Of a stretch of 64,000 bases of DNA, positions 45,129 to 57,212 are shown piece by piece (position 1 is the stretch's first letter; each line of letters starts with the position of its first letter). The notes beneath the pieces are model-generated. The model saw nothing but the letters and a program-made list of their open reading frames with translations. It searched no databases and was not told the DNA's origin. The DNA is from Clostridium sp. HBUAS56010. GTDB taxonomy: Bacteria > Bacillota > Clostridia > Lachnospirales > Lachnospiraceae. A program made the position numbers and the translations under genes. The stretch covers positions 1 to 64,000 of the forward strand of contig NZ_SULJ01000004.1 in the NCBI RefSeq assembly GCF_007115105.1, read 5' to 3'.

Positions 45129-46517
45129 ATGAATCAAACTACAAAAGCACAAGATGCGCCGGGGCATAACGGGATTACAGAGGGAGTGATATGGAAACAG
45201 CTTCTTCTGTTTTTCTTTCCCATTTTATTTGGAACTTTTTTCCAACAGCTTTACAACACCATTGATGCAGTCATCGTGGGAAGATTTGTAGGAAAAGAAG
45301 CACTTGCTGCAGTGGGAGGTCCTACGGGAACTCTGATCAATTTGCTGATCGGGTTTTTCATAGGGCTTTCTTCTGGTGCAACCGTAATCATCTCACAATT
45401 TTACGGCGCTAAAGAGGAAGATCATGTAAGCCGGTCTGTCCACACCGCCATTACATTCTCCATTGTCACCGGAATTGTATTCACCTTTATAGGAATTCTC
45501 GGAGCGCCATTTGCTCTAAAGTCCATGGGAACTCCCGATGATATCCTTCCATATGCAGTTTCGTTTATTCGGGTTTATTTTATCGGTATAACAGCAAATT
45601 TAATCTATAATATGGGAGCCGGAATCTTAAGAGCTATTGGAGATTCCAAACGCCCCCTTTATTTTCTTATTGCAAGCTGCTTTACAAATGTCATCCTGGA
45701 CATCCTGCTGGTAGTATACATTCCACTGGGTGTTAAAGGAGCAGCAATTGCCACCATTTTATCCCAATTGCTCAGTGCCGTTTTGGTGCTTCGGCTGCTG
45801 ATCCGCACAAAAGAATGTTACCGGCTGATTCCTAAAGCTTTACGGATTGATCCGCATATGCTCAGGCGCATGATACGCATCGGTTTTCCAGCCGGGCTTC
45901 AATCTGCCATGTACTCTCTGTCAAACATTATCATTCAGGCGAGCATTAATACACTTGGCACAGATACCATCGCCGCCTGGACCGCTTATGGAAAGATTGA
46001 CAGCGTATTCTTCACCATTGTCAGCGCTTTTGGCATCTCCATTACCACCTTTGTGGGGCAAAATTATGGAGCCGGAAAAAAGGACAGGGTCTACAAAGGA
46101 ATCCGGGTCTGTATGGCCATGTGCTTTACCGCTTCCATTGCTTTAAGTATGCTGCTTTACACCTTTGGATCCCATATTTTTCTATTTTTCACACCGGATT
46201 CAGATGTCATTGCAATCGGAACACAAATCCTCCGATATCTGGCTCCGGTCTATATTACTTACATCTGCGTGGAGATTCTCTCCGGTTCTCTCAGAGGAAC
46301 CGGCGACTGCTGGATTCCCATGCTCCTTACCTGCGTCGGCGTCTGTGTTCTCCGTGTACTATGGGTTTTAATCGCTGTTCCTGTTCATAGAAACATTAAA
46401 ACAGTCATATTCAGCTATCCCATGACCTGGATCACTACGTCCATTTTCTTTCTTCTATATTTTAACTTTTTCAGCCGTCTGAAAAAACACCGTTTTCCTG
46501 CCATAGGAAAAAGATAG
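45129..46517 (+). CDS. MATE family multidrug/cation efflux protein
   Basis: 462 residues, twelve membrane helices. Start at 45129 (AGGA upstream) rather than 45114. MATE signatures: FFFPILFGTFFQQLYNTIDA, VGRFVGKEALAAVGGPTGTL and GAGILRAIGDSKRPLYFLI. It exports drugs or cations with Na+ or H+. The substrate cannot be told. Confidence 0.92.
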   Translation: MNQTTKAQDAPGHNGITEGVIWKQLLLFFFPILFGTFFQQLYNTIDAVIVGRFVGKEALAAVGGPTGTLINLLIGFFIGLSSGATVIISQFYGAKEEDHVSRSVHTAITFSIVTGIVFTFIGILGAPFALKSMGTPDDILPYAVSFIRVYFIGITANLIYNMGAGILRAIGDSKRPLYFLIASCFTNVILDILLVVYIPLGVKGAAIATILSQLLSAVLVLRLLIRTKECYRLIPKALRIDPHMLRRMIRIGFPAGLQSAMYSLSNIIIQASINTLGTDTIAAWTAYGKIDSVFFTIVSAFGISITTFVGQNYGAGKKDRVYKGIRVCMAMCFTASIALSMLLYTFGSHIFLFFTPDSDVIAIGTQILRYLAPVYITYICVEILSGSLRGTGDCWIPMLLTCVGVCVLRVLWVLIAVPVHRNIKTVIFSYPMTWITTSIFFLLYFNFFSRLKKHRFPAIGKR

Positions 46518-46536
46518 CCTTTTAATTCTGCTCCCT

Positions 46537-47409
46537 TTATTCCATGGGTGCCCAATAAAAAGTTCCATAAAACTGTTCCGTCTTAATCAGGTTTACAATC
46601 ACATGTTCATCCACTTCATAAAACAGGGATACAATGTCCTCCACTTCATAAGAGGACACCACGGTATGAAGAAGGAACATCTTCTTTTTGCTGTAGCCGC
46701 CCACTGCATCTACACAGGAAATGCCATGGTGAAAGGTTTTGATATACTGGTCAACAAGCTGAGGACCTTTTGCCGTGGTAACCTGGAGAGTAACTCTTTC
46801 ATATCTGTGATGAAAGGTAGAGATAATCTTTGTGGCTACAAACTGGAATAAGATGGAATACCCTGCGTATTTCCAGCCAAAGATAACACCAAAGATACAT
46901 AAAAGAATCACATTGCCCACAAACACCTCAGACCAGATGGATTTCCCTGTCTTATTGGAGACATAAAGAGCAATGAAATCAGTTCCGCCTGTGGACGCAT
47001 TTCCGCGAAGCGCAAGAACAATTGCGAATCCGTAAAGTACTCCTCCAAAAATAACATTGAGTATCTCATCCTGAAAAACCGGAGGAAAATGAAACAATTT
47101 TAAAAAAATACTTGCCAGAAATACCTGTAAAATGGAAAACAGAGTAAACCGCTTGCTGATACTTCTGCTGCATGCCCACGCCACCGGAATATTCAATAGA
47201 ATCATTCCAAGGGATGTGGATATATTAATTCCAAACAGGGATGTTATCCGGTCAATTAATATGGCAATTCCTGTAAATCCGCCTGATAAAAGTCCTGCTG
47301 GTTCAATAAATCCCTGAATAACAAAAGTCTGAAGCAAAGCCGATATCACAACAGCAGCCGTTGTCATTACAATTCTTATCCGCTTATCTCTCCTTAGTTT
47401 CTTCCACAT
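46537..47409 (-). CDS. YitT family membrane protein (DUF161 plus DUF2179)
   Basis: Start at 47409, AGGAGG six bases upstream. 290 residues: five to six membrane helices (FVIQGFIEPAGLLSGGFTGI, GNASTGGTDFIALYVSNKTG) and a cytoplasmic DUF2179 domain (TLQVTTAKGPQLVDQYIKTF, HGISCVDAVGGYSKKKMFLL). The biochemical role of the family is unknown. It is preceded by an unusual leader with a terminator, so it is probably regulated by attenuation. Confidence 0.9.
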   Translation of the reverse strand: MWKKLRRDKRIRIVMTTAAVVISALLQTFVIQGFIEPAGLLSGGFTGIAILIDRITSLFGINISTSLGMILLNIPVAWACSRSISKRFTLFSILQVFLASIFLKLFHFPPVFQDEILNVIFGGVLYGFAIVLALRGNASTGGTDFIALYVSNKTGKSIWSEVFVGNVILLCIFGVIFGWKYAGYSILFQFVATKIISTFHHRYERVTLQVTTAKGPQLVDQYIKTFHHGISCVDAVGGYSKKKMFLLHTVVSSYEVEDIVSLFYEVDEHVIVNLIKTEQFYGTFYWAPME

Positions 47410-47496
47410 AATATTCCTCCTTGTCATTAACTGATATTATATGTAAATTCTAATTTCATATCAATATTTTTATTAGAGCATAAAATTCTGTGATAC

Positions 47497-47637
47497 AAAA
47501 AAAGGATTGCCTTTCCCCCACAGAAGGCAATCCTCTGTCACGATCCACGACCGTCACATCATATAATTTTTGCTCCCCGGCATCCCCATGCCGAAATTAA
47601 GCACATAAGACACCCCTTTGTGCTTCTCACAAACATG
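47497..47637 (-). ncRNA. Structured leader with terminator ahead of the YitT gene
   Basis: The promoter TTGACT (47661-47666), 17 bases, TATTAT (47638-47643) starts a leader. It contains the hairpins gcaca..tgtgc and cggcat-gggg-atgccg, and then a strong terminator at 47497-47534 (aggattgcctt / aaggcaatcct followed by T7). The YitT start is only 88 bases beyond. A terminator before the gene start implies conditional read-through. I could not match it to a known riboswitch. A free small RNA is the alternative. Confidence 0.6.
47559..47606 (-). CDS. Possible 15-residue leader peptide
   Basis: Inside the YitT leader, an ATG at 47606 with AAGGGG eight bases upstream opens a frame coding for MCLISAWGCRGAKII. 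It overlaps the cggcat/atgccg hairpin and stops before the terminator, so translation could affect folding. It may equally be chance. Confidence 0.35.
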   Translation of the reverse strand: MCLISAWGCRGAKII

Positions 47638-47666
47638 ATAATACCACAGATTTCCAAAAAAGTCAA
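47638..47666 (-). promoter_or_regulatory. Promoter of the YitT leader
   Basis: Minus strand TTGACT and TATTAT with 17-base spacing, close to sigma-A consensus. Confidence 0.75.
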
Positions 47667-47850
47667 TGTTTATAGTGTATTATTCCCAAAAAAACCAGGA
47701 TAACCGAAACACATTTCCACACTTTTCATATATTTTCCATCATAAAACCTTATATTACGATTGTCTCCTTTAAAACATATTTTTAGAAAAAATGCACATA
47801 CTTTCTTTATTGCCCAATGCTGCTACTTTCGATTGCAAGGAGATGATGTC

Positions 47851-49260
47851 ATGGATTTTTCAGCCAGCCTTACAGATAATATGAATTATTTAAATAACAA
47901 ACTGGATGTTGAGGGGAACTTTGATCTGATTTACCGGACCTTTGATATCGGAGGACGGGAAGCCTGCCTGTATACCATTGAAGGTTTTACAAAAAGTGAT
48001 ACATGGCAGAAAATTATGGAGGATTTTTCTTCTTTGAAAAAAGAAGACATGCCCTTTGATGCCCATGAGTTTTCAAAAAAGCTCTTTCCATACAGCCAGG
48101 TGAGCCTGGTAAAAGATGAAGTAACTATGATTCGATCCCTGCTTTCAGGGATATCCTGCCTTTTTATTGACGGATATGATAAATGTCTCATTGTAGATTG
48201 CAGGAATTATCCTGCAAGAGGTATTACAGAACCGGAAAAAGATAAGGTTCTTCGGGGTTCCAGAGATGGCTTTGTTGAAACCCTGACTTATAACACCGCC
48301 TTAATCCGGCGCAGAATCAGGGACCCAAAACTCACCATGGAGATCATGAACACCGGAGAAAGCTCCCATACGGATATTGCCATCTGCTACTTTAAAGGAC
48401 GGGTAGATGAAAAACTGCTTGCCATGATCAAGGAACGAATCTACAAGTTAAAAGTAGATGCCCTTACCATGAATCAGGAAAGTCTGGCAGAATGTATCTA
48501 TCCTCACAAATGGTTTAATCCATTTCCCAAATTCAAATACTCTGAAAGACCGGATACTGCTGCCGCCTCTCTGCTGGAAGGAAATATAGTTATTCTGGTT
48601 GATAATTCCCCCTCAGCCATGATCCTGCCTTCTTCTGTTTTTGATATTATTGAAGAAGCAGACGATTATTATTTCCCTCCGGTTACGGGAACCTATCTTC
48701 GTTTATCCCGCTTTATGATCTCCATACTGACCCTGTATCTGACTCCTCTGTGGCTGTTTCTCATGCAGAATACAGATCTGATTCCTTCCTGGCTGGAGTT
48801 TATAAAAATATCGGAACAGCCCCAGGTTCCTCTCCTCTTTCAGCTTTTGATTCTGGAATTTGCCATTGATGGACTCCGGCTGGCTGCCGTTAATACTCCC
48901 AGTATGCTGACCACCCCGCTCAGTGTGATTGCCGGTATTGTACTTGGGGAATATTCCGTAAAATCCGGCTGGTTCAACAGTGAGACTATGCTGTATATGT
49001 CCTTTGTTACAATTGCAAACTATTCCCAGTCCAGTTTTGAACTTGGTTATGCCTTTAAATTCATGCGTATGATTATTCTGGTAACAACGGCTCTGTTTAA
49101 CGCATGGGGATTTTTTGGAGGAATTCTCTTATCCATTTGTGCGGTTGTCTTTAATAAAACCATTGCAGGAAAAAGTTATATCTACCCACTGCTTCCATTC
49201 TCTTTCTCAGAATTAAAGAAACGGCTCTTTCGCGGACGACTTCCCCACAGGGAAAAATAA
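47851..49260 (+). CDS. spoVAF: SpoVAF-type spore germination protein (GerA family)
   Basis: Start at 47851 with AAGGAG eight bases upstream; the frame is open from 47761. 469 residues. Two-thirds is a cytoplasmic domain with the SpoVAF/GerAA signature IVDCRNYPARGITEPEKDKV followed by L-R-G-S-R-D-G-F-V-E-T and N-T-A-L-I-R-R-R-I-R-D-P; then P-F-P-K-F-K-Y-S-E-R-P-D. The C-terminus has five or so membrane helices. SpoVAF sits in the inner spore membrane and aids germination. It usually follows spoVAE genes; here it stands alone. Confidence 0.85.
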   Translation: MDFSASLTDNMNYLNNKLDVEGNFDLIYRTFDIGGREACLYTIEGFTKSDTWQKIMEDFSSLKKEDMPFDAHEFSKKLFPYSQVSLVKDEVTMIRSLLSGISCLFIDGYDKCLIVDCRNYPARGITEPEKDKVLRGSRDGFVETLTYNTALIRRRIRDPKLTMEIMNTGESSHTDIAICYFKGRVDEKLLAMIKERIYKLKVDALTMNQESLAECIYPHKWFNPFPKFKYSERPDTAAASLLEGNIVILVDNSPSAMILPSSVFDIIEEADDYYFPPVTGTYLRLSRFMISILTLYLTPLWLFLMQNTDLIPSWLEFIKISEQPQVPLLFQLLILEFAIDGLRLAAVNTPSMLTTPLSVIAGIVLGEYSVKSGWFNSETMLYMSFVTIANYSQSSFELGYAFKFMRMIILVTTALFNAWGFFGGILLSICAVVFNKTIAGKSYIYPLLPFSFSELKKRLFRGRLPHREK

Positions 49261-49262
49261 GA

Positions 49263-49303
49263 ATAAGAGGCAGGGATTTAAAAAGATCCTCTGCCTCTTA
49301 TTC
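49263..49303. terminator. Bidirectional terminator between spoVAF and guaB
   Basis: Stem aataagaggcagggat-ttaaaaag-atcctctgcctctta with an A/T-rich loop and T-rich ends on both strands. Confidence 0.85.
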
Positions 49304-49304
49304 T

Positions 49305-50786
<1,482 letters not shown>

Positions 50787-50794
50787 TTATTCAT

Positions 50795-50810
50795 ACCGCT
50801 AAGAAGCGGT
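50795..50810 (-). other. Small hairpin in the guaB 5' untranslated region
   Basis: accgct-tctt-agcggt forms a six-pair stem between the promoter and the ribosome site of guaB. No T-run. Possible mRNA stabiliser. Confidence 0.5.
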
Positions 50811-50827
50811 TTGCTTGTTAGTTACAT

Positions 50828-50856
50828 AGTTTAACAAATTTTATACAGGTTGTCAA
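50828..50856 (-). promoter_or_regulatory. guaB promoter
   Basis: Minus strand TTGACA (50851-50856), 17 bases, TAAACT (50828-50833). Confidence 0.8.
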
Positions 50857-50963
50857 CGGACATTTTTTCGCATTTATCCGTCATAGGTGGACAGAAAACG
50901 ATTCATTCTCCATAAAGAAAAAAAGGGGGGAACGGTTTATTACCATTCCTAACCCTTTTACTC

Positions 50964-51473
50964 TTACATCTGTGAAATTACCTTCCGGGGTGCTGTCATC
51001 TTCATACAGCGAAGCAGCTTGTCATTTGGCTCAAAAATAACTTTTGTCTTTTCAGAACCAGACTGGCTGATCAATGTATAGGTCTGTTTCCCCGGCAACT
51101 GAGAAGAAAAATCCAGTACCTTCATATTCTGTGTCTCGTGGTCCCTTGCTTCTGTTGAACCAGTAGGCGCCACGATCTGTATCTCCTCCATGGAAGCCTC
51201 CCAGGCTTTCTTCCTTTTACTCTTGCCGTAAATCCGGTCAATCGACAACGAACTGGTCACATAGAGATATTCATATTCCACTTCACTGTTTCGGAATACC
51301 AGATATGTAACTCCTCCGGCAGCAAAAAGTATGATTACTCCGAAAATCCCGAAAGCCGGAGAAATTGCCAGGAAGAATGCCATTACGCACAAGATTCCCA
51401 TCACAATTTTTAATACCATGGTATAGGCTGGTGCTTTTCGCTTCACAAGCCATTCTGCATACATTTCATTCAT
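50964..51473 (-). CDS. Small membrane protein of unknown function (DUF6106-like)
   Basis: The start at 51473 (M-N-E-M-Y-A-E-W) is chosen because it begins the conserved-looking part; AAAGGA lies twelve bases upstream. The frame is open to 51563. 169 residues: two membrane helices (20-60), then a soluble domain with YLYVTSSLSIDRIYGKSKRK, LDFSSQLPGKQTYTLI and KVIFEPNDKLLRCMKM. It resembles small clostridial proteins often placed beside groEL. Function unknown. Confidence 0.6.
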   Translation of the reverse strand: MNEMYAEWLVKRKAPAYTMVLKIVMGILCVMAFFLAISPAFGIFGVIILFAAGGVTYLVFRNSEVEYEYLYVTSSLSIDRIYGKSKRKKAWEASMEEIQIVAPTGSTEARDHETQNMKVLDFSSQLPGKQTYTLISQSGSEKTKVIFEPNDKLLRCMKMTAPRKVISQM

Positions 51474-51517
51474 AATGATACTGGATCCTTTCTTCCCTGA
51501 AAGCTTACCAGGGCATA

Positions 51518-51581
51518 AAGGCATCCCTCTTAAGTGTGTCTTCTCTTTTTCCCATGTAATCATGGCATAAAGGGATGCCTT
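51518..51581 (-). repeat. Inverted repeat downstream of groEL
   Basis: aaggcatccct (51518-51528) and agggatgcctt (51571-51581) are exact 11-bp complements with a 42-base loop. It may fold in the groEL 3' end and overlaps the possible longer start of the next gene. No T-run beside it. Confidence 0.5.
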
Positions 51582-51609
51582 CCATGCACGTTCCCTGTAA
51601 CGGTAGGTT

Positions 51610-53232
<1,623 letters not shown>

Positions 53233-53285
53233 TCATTCCTCCAGTTTTCTTCAAAAATTATAGAAAATCCAAAATGCTATCTTAT

Positions 53286-53576
53286 TTATTCGATCACTGC
53301 TAAAATATCGTTCTGCTTAACGATTACATACTTTTCATCGTCTTCGCCTGTCTCAATTTCGGTTCCGGAATACTTGGAGAAGATTACCTTGTCGCCTACT
53401 TTAACCTGCATGGTAACTTCCTTGCCGTCTACCAATCCGCCAGGCCCTACTGCGATGACTTCCGCCTGCTGTGGCTTTTCTTTTGCCTGACCCGGCAGAA
53501 CAATACCGGACTTTGTTGTCTCCTCTGCAACCAATGGTTTTAACACAACTTTGTCAAATAATGGTACTAATTTCAT
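53286..53576 (-). CDS. groS: Co-chaperonin GroES
   Basis: 96 residues: LVPLFDKVVLKPLVAEETTK, S-G-I-V-L-P and the mobile loop, then KVGDKVIFSKYSGTEIE. First gene of the groESL operon. Confidence 0.98.
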   Translation of the reverse strand: MKLVPLFDKVVLKPLVAEETTKSGIVLPGQAKEKPQQAEVIAVGPGGLVDGKEVTMQVKVGDKVIFSKYSGTEIETGEDDEKYVIVKQNDILAVIE

Positions 53577-53655
53577 TGCAATTCCTCCTCATAGCTTTCT
53601 GCTTATTTCTTTCTTTTGGCCTTCCGAAAGAAGTTTTATTTTATTCACATAATAA

Positions 53656-53684
53656 GTTATATCACTCATTATTAGCACTGTCAA
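53656..53684 (-). promoter_or_regulatory. groESL promoter overlapping CIRCE
   Basis: Minus strand TTGACA (53679-53684), 17 bases, TATAAC (53656-53661). The -35 lies inside the operator, so HrcA would block polymerase. Confidence 0.85.
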
Positions 53685-53698
53685 TAGTTGAGTGCTAA
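53672..53698 (-). promoter_or_regulatory. CIRCE operator (HrcA binding site)
   Basis: ttagcactg-N9-gagtgctaa, the CIRCE consensus with one mismatch (the last base of the left arm is g rather than c, plus-strand reading). Confidence 0.92.
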
Positions 53699-53838
53699 CT
53701 TTATGATTTTTTTACATTTTTTACATAAAAAAGAAGGACATATACTTATTTAGTTTATAGAAATTTTCTTATTATATACCTTTCTTTTTTGTAACAGAAG
53801 TATTACAATGAGGAAGAGAATGAAAGGAGTGTTTTTTT

Positions 53839-54399
53839 ATGGCAAAAAAGGGTAATGGTTTTGGGAAGTTCGTGGCACTGGCCACAATCGCCGGTGCTGT
53901 CGCTGCAGGCATCTCATATTTTACAAAATACAAATCTTTCCACAAGGAACTGGAAGAGAATTTCCATGATTTTGAAGACGATGGGAATGACGATATTTCT
54001 AAAATTGACAGCACCATGAACCGCAGCTATGTCTCCTTAAACGCTAATAAGGACGAACTGAAAACGGCTGCTTCTGACATGGCTGATGCTGCAAAAGACG
54101 CTGCTGTTGCTGCTAAAAATCTGGTAAAGGATGCCGCCAGTATCGTGGGTGATACTGCAAAGGAAGCAGCAAATGCTGTGGCATACACGGCAAAAGATAT
54201 GCTTGATTCCGCATCAGAAAAAGAAGACACCAAAGAAGAAACAGAGGATATTACAGAAGACGGGGGTCTTGATTATACTGCTTCCCAGGGCGGACAACCC
54301 ATGGAAAACGACGATAGAGAACCGGAAGATGCAGCAGACTCTATAACAGAAACACCTTCCGACGATACGACTACCATTGAGGAAGATGATATCTTATAG
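53839..54399 (+). CDS. YtxH-like small membrane protein with Ala-rich helix and acidic tail
   Basis: 186 residues. A membrane helix (8-28, LATIAGAVAAGISYF), then a charged segment, then an Ala/Lys/Asp-rich amphipathic helix (80-130, resembling LEA/YtxH repeats) and a disordered acidic tail. GGAG is nine to ten bases upstream of the start. YtxH-type proteins are linked to stress; role unknown. Divergent from groES. Confidence 0.6.
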   Translation: MAKKGNGFGKFVALATIAGAVAAGISYFTKYKSFHKELEENFHDFEDDGNDDISKIDSTMNRSYVSLNANKDELKTAASDMADAAKDAAVAAKNLVKDAASIVGDTAKEAANAVAYTAKDMLDSASEKEDTKEETEDITEDGGLDYTASQGGQPMENDDREPEDAADSITETPSDDTTTIEEDDIL

Positions 54400-54420
54400 C
54401 AATTCATGCTCTACAGGGCA

Positions 54421-54480
54421 AAGAAGCTGTTCCTACTAGGTTTCAGGCACTTTCATGTAGGTAACAGCTTCTTTTTTATT
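54421..54480 (+). terminator. Terminator after the YtxH-like gene
   Basis: aagaagctgttcctac and gtaggtaacagcttctt form a long stem (one bulge) with T6 after it. It also faces the end of bioB and may work in both directions. Confidence 0.85.
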
Positions 54481-54484
54481 ACAC

Positions 54485-55441
54485 TCAGGGCTCAATATAG
54501 TACTGGAAACCTGCGTCTGTAATCATTTTAATGGTATCATCAATTCCTTGTCCATCCGCAGTCAGATAACCGGAAGCAAAGATAGAATCAACCGCATAAA
54601 ACATGAACTTTTCTTTTCCTTTTAGATATACCTCTCTCCCTGCCGCACATCTGATATCGGAATCCGGATTTAATAACCGGGCAAGGCATAATACTTTCAG
54701 ACAATATTCCCCAGACAAATAAGAAGTATCCATATCCTCTAACCCGGTTCCTTCTATTGGAATCAAGAAATTAATTGGAACCGCTTTGGGACCGATTGCC
54801 TGAATCTCAAAAAGCATATCAACAATATCACGCTTCTCTTCTCCAAGCCCTGCAATTCCGCCACAGCATAGTTCAAATCCCATGTTTTTCAGCATCTTTA
54901 TATTGGCTATCCGTTGATCATAGGTGTGGGTCGTACAGATATTGGGGTAATATCTTCTGCTGGTATTCAGATTGTGATTGATCCGGTCCACTCCAGCTTC
55001 TTTAAGAACTTCCGCCTGGGAAGGCGTTAAAAAGCCAATGGAACAGCAGATGGGGGACTGGGTTTCTTTCTTTAATTTTCTTATCTCATCTGCAAATTCA
55101 TGAATTTCCCCGTCAGAGAAACTGATTCCGCTTAATCCAATGCAATGGCGGGCAAGATTCTTCTCCTTTACCATATATCCGTCTTTTAAGAGCTTTTCAT
55201 AGGTTACAAGCCTGTATTTATCAATATGGGCTTTGGATTCATGAGACTGGGCGCAGTAGGCACAATCCTGGGTACAATTACCGCTGCGGGCATTGGTGAG
55301 AAGCTGAATGGATACAACATTCCCTTTATGCTTCTTCCTTATAGAATACGCTGTTTCTAAAAGCTCTGGAAGTTCTTCATCAGGTAAATTAAGAATTGAT
55401 AATGCCTCTTCTTTTGAAAGTTCTTTTTCATTATATGTCAT
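54485..55441 (-). CDS. bioB: Biotin synthase
   Basis: 318 residues. Radical-SAM motif N-C-T-Q-D-C-A-Y-C-A-Q-S, then YRLVTYEKLL, HNLNTSRRYYPNICTTHTYD, GFELCCGGIAGLGEEKRDIV and IRCAAGREVYL. Inserts sulphur into dethiobiotin. It follows bioY by 43 bases; no bioA, bioD or bioF is nearby, so the cell may live on imported precursor or biotin. Confidence 0.95.
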   Translation of the reverse strand: MTYNEKELSKEEALSILNLPDEELPELLETAYSIRKKHKGNVVSIQLLTNARSGNCTQDCAYCAQSHESKAHIDKYRLVTYEKLLKDGYMVKEKNLARHCIGLSGISFSDGEIHEFADEIRKLKKETQSPICCSIGFLTPSQAEVLKEAGVDRINHNLNTSRRYYPNICTTHTYDQRIANIKMLKNMGFELCCGGIAGLGEEKRDIVDMLFEIQAIGPKAVPINFLIPIEGTGLEDMDTSYLSGEYCLKVLCLARLLNPDSDIRCAAGREVYLKGKEKFMFYAVDSIFASGYLTADGQGIDDTIKMITDAGFQYYIEP

Positions 55442-55484
55442 GTCGTTCCTATCTCCCTCTCTGTTATTGGTTTCTAAGCAGTGA

Positions 55485-56021
55485 TCAGCGGCTGTTCAAG
55501 GACAAAACCGGATTTAACTTTTTGATAAAGAAAATGCTAAAACATGTTTTAAGACAATCTCCCGGCAAAAAAGGAACCACACAGACCAAAAGCGCTGCGG
55601 TAAAGCCAGTATGAGTAATATAGGAATACCACAATGTGCCGAATAAGTATGTGACGACCCAACCCGAATATATGGCGGCTGCCAGAACCCCTACAGTCCT
55701 TTTACCAGATTTCTCTATTATGAATCCAGTTATAAATGCAGATCCAATATAGGCAAGGATGTACCCGCCAGTTGGACCAATAACTCTCATCAGACCTCCG
55801 TTAAACCCGGAAAAGACAGGAAGCCCCACAGCCCCAAGCAAAACAAAAACAAGCTGGCTTAACGCCCCATATCTTGCTCCTAATAAGCCTGCAGCAGTAA
55901 ACGTAGATAAGTGTGCAAGGTTAATGGGAACCGGACCAATTGGAATGGATATCTGTGATAAAACTGCATTTAACGCTGCAAATAGTGCACATAATGTTAG
56001 CTCTTTTGCTGGTATTTTCAT
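55485..56021 (-). CDS. bioY: BioY biotin transporter (ECF S component)
   Basis: 178 residues, six membrane helices. Signature QISIPIGPVPINLAHLSTFT-like start, LLGARYGALSQLVFVLLGAV, G-L-P-V-F-S-G-F-N-G-G and GPTGGYILAYIGSAFI. Binds biotin; needs the common ECF module encoded elsewhere. A BirA box lies in its promoter. Confidence 0.95.
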   Translation of the reverse strand: MKIPAKELTLCALFAALNAVLSQISIPIGPVPINLAHLSTFTAAGLLGARYGALSQLVFVLLGAVGLPVFSGFNGGLMRVIGPTGGYILAYIGSAFITGFIIEKSGKRTVGVLAAAIYSGWVVTYLFGTLWYSYITHTGFTAALLVCVVPFLPGDCLKTCFSIFFIKKLNPVLSLNSR

Positions 56022-56089
56022 ATGTAATTTCCCCCTATAACGAATTTAGCAGCATTATTTTTAAACTGCCATACTTTTGGTTCTATCCG

Positions 56090-56144
56090 ATTATACAAAG
56101 AGAATTTTATATTGTCAACCTTTTATATATAAATGGTTGACAAT
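56090..56144 (-). promoter_or_regulatory. bioY-bioB promoter with BirA operator
   Basis: attgtcaacc (56111-56120) and ggttgacaat (56135-56144) are exact complements with a 14-base A/T spacer, the Firmicutes BirA box. The inner TTGACA (56113-56118, minus strand) is the -35, with TATAAT at 56090-56095 and 17-base spacing. BirA-biotinyl-AMP would repress directly. Confidence 0.92.
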
Positions 56145-56371
56145 TTGTTTTTGATCTGCCGAAGCAATTTTATTGAAATTTTAAAGTTAATCTTATTTGA
56201 CTAAGCAGAATAAGCCCAGGCAATTACCTGGGCTCATCTAAAACGTATTAATCCTTGTATGAAACAAAAGCTCTACCGCAAAATTTACATAATATTGCAA
56301 TTGGAACGTCTGCATACTCCCCATATGACTCAAACCAGGGGGGAACATGACATATTTATGGAGTAAGGTCT
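56145..56371. other. Intergenic region with a hairpin between bioY and rhaD
   Basis: Holds the stem agcccaggcaattacctgggct (56213-56234) with no T-run, about 140 bases after rhaD. It may stabilise the 3' end of the rha transcript. No gene is supported. Confidence 0.5.
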
Positions 56372-57199
56372 TTATTTCTCATAAAGAAATTCTTCCGGCA
56401 ATGTCACTTTAAAATCACGCGCCAGATCACGGAAGTTGCCGGCTGTGATGGTCTGAAGTTTATCTGGACGGATAGACAGAACCTTCACAAGAATCTCCGC
56501 AGATTTTTCAATGGTGTGCATGAGACCAAAGGTGAGATCAAAATCTTCTCCGGAAGCAAAAAGACCATGGTGTGCCCAGACAGCGGCATCATATTTCTTC
56601 ATCAGTTCACTGGTTGCAACCGCAATCTCCCGTCCGCCTGGAACCATCCAGCCTACCACACCAATTCCGTCCGGGAATACAACTGGACATTCTGTCGCCA
56701 TTTCCCATAACTCTCTGGTAAATACTTTATCCTCCAGAGGAAGGACAAAAGTAAGGGCAATCACATTGGCCGGATGAGCGTGATAAATAACTCTGTGTCT
56801 GCCATCTGTTGCAGCTTTCTTTACTTCATGGTTCATCAGATGAGAGGGAAGTTCACTGGTTGGACGTCCTCCCTTACAAAGTCCCCATAAGTTTCTGTAG
56901 TTTTCACCGCTTTCATCTACTTCTATGATGCAGGCATTGGCTTCTGGATCCAGAATCACATTGCGGAAATACTTTCCGCTTCCGGTAACCATAAAAAACT
57001 CTCCTGCAAGACCTTTTACGGTTGTACCAATGGGCTGCCAGGAACCATGAAAGGAAAGTTCCTCCTTTATAGATTCCACCTCTTCGGGTTTAATCCGGTA
57101 ACTTAAATTACCGCCGTTTCTCTCATGCCAGTTCTGTCTGAATCCATCGTCACATAAACGAATAAAGCCTTTTACAAATTCTGCATCTAAAATTTTCAT
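56372..57199 (-). CDS. rhaD: Rhamnulose-1-phosphate aldolase
   Basis: 275 residues, class II aldolase. RLCDDGFRQNWHERNGGNLS, FFMVTGSGKYFRNV, E-L-P-S-H-L-M-N-H, H-R-V-I-Y-H-A-H-P-A-N (zinc ligands) and AVWAHHGLFASGEDF. Splits rhamnulose-1-phosphate into DHAP and lactaldehyde. Last gene of the rhaBMAD set, 14 bases after rhaA. Confidence 0.95.
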   Translation of the reverse strand: MKILDAEFVKGFIRLCDDGFRQNWHERNGGNLSYRIKPEEVESIKEELSFHGSWQPIGTTVKGLAGEFFMVTGSGKYFRNVILDPEANACIIEVDESGENYRNLWGLCKGGRPTSELPSHLMNHEVKKAATDGRHRVIYHAHPANVIALTFVLPLEDKVFTRELWEMATECPVVFPDGIGVVGWMVPGGREIAVATSELMKKYDAAVWAHHGLFASGEDFDLTFGLMHTIEKSAEILVKVLSIRPDKLQTITAGNFRDLARDFKVTLPEEFLYEK

Positions 57200-57212
57200 G
57201 TCTATTTTCTCC

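Noticed and set aside
47497-47637. ZTP riboswitch ahead of the YitT gene
   Set aside because: The pieces ccggggagc and gtcgtgg recall the ZTP motif, but they occur in the wrong order and without the expected pseudoknot partners.
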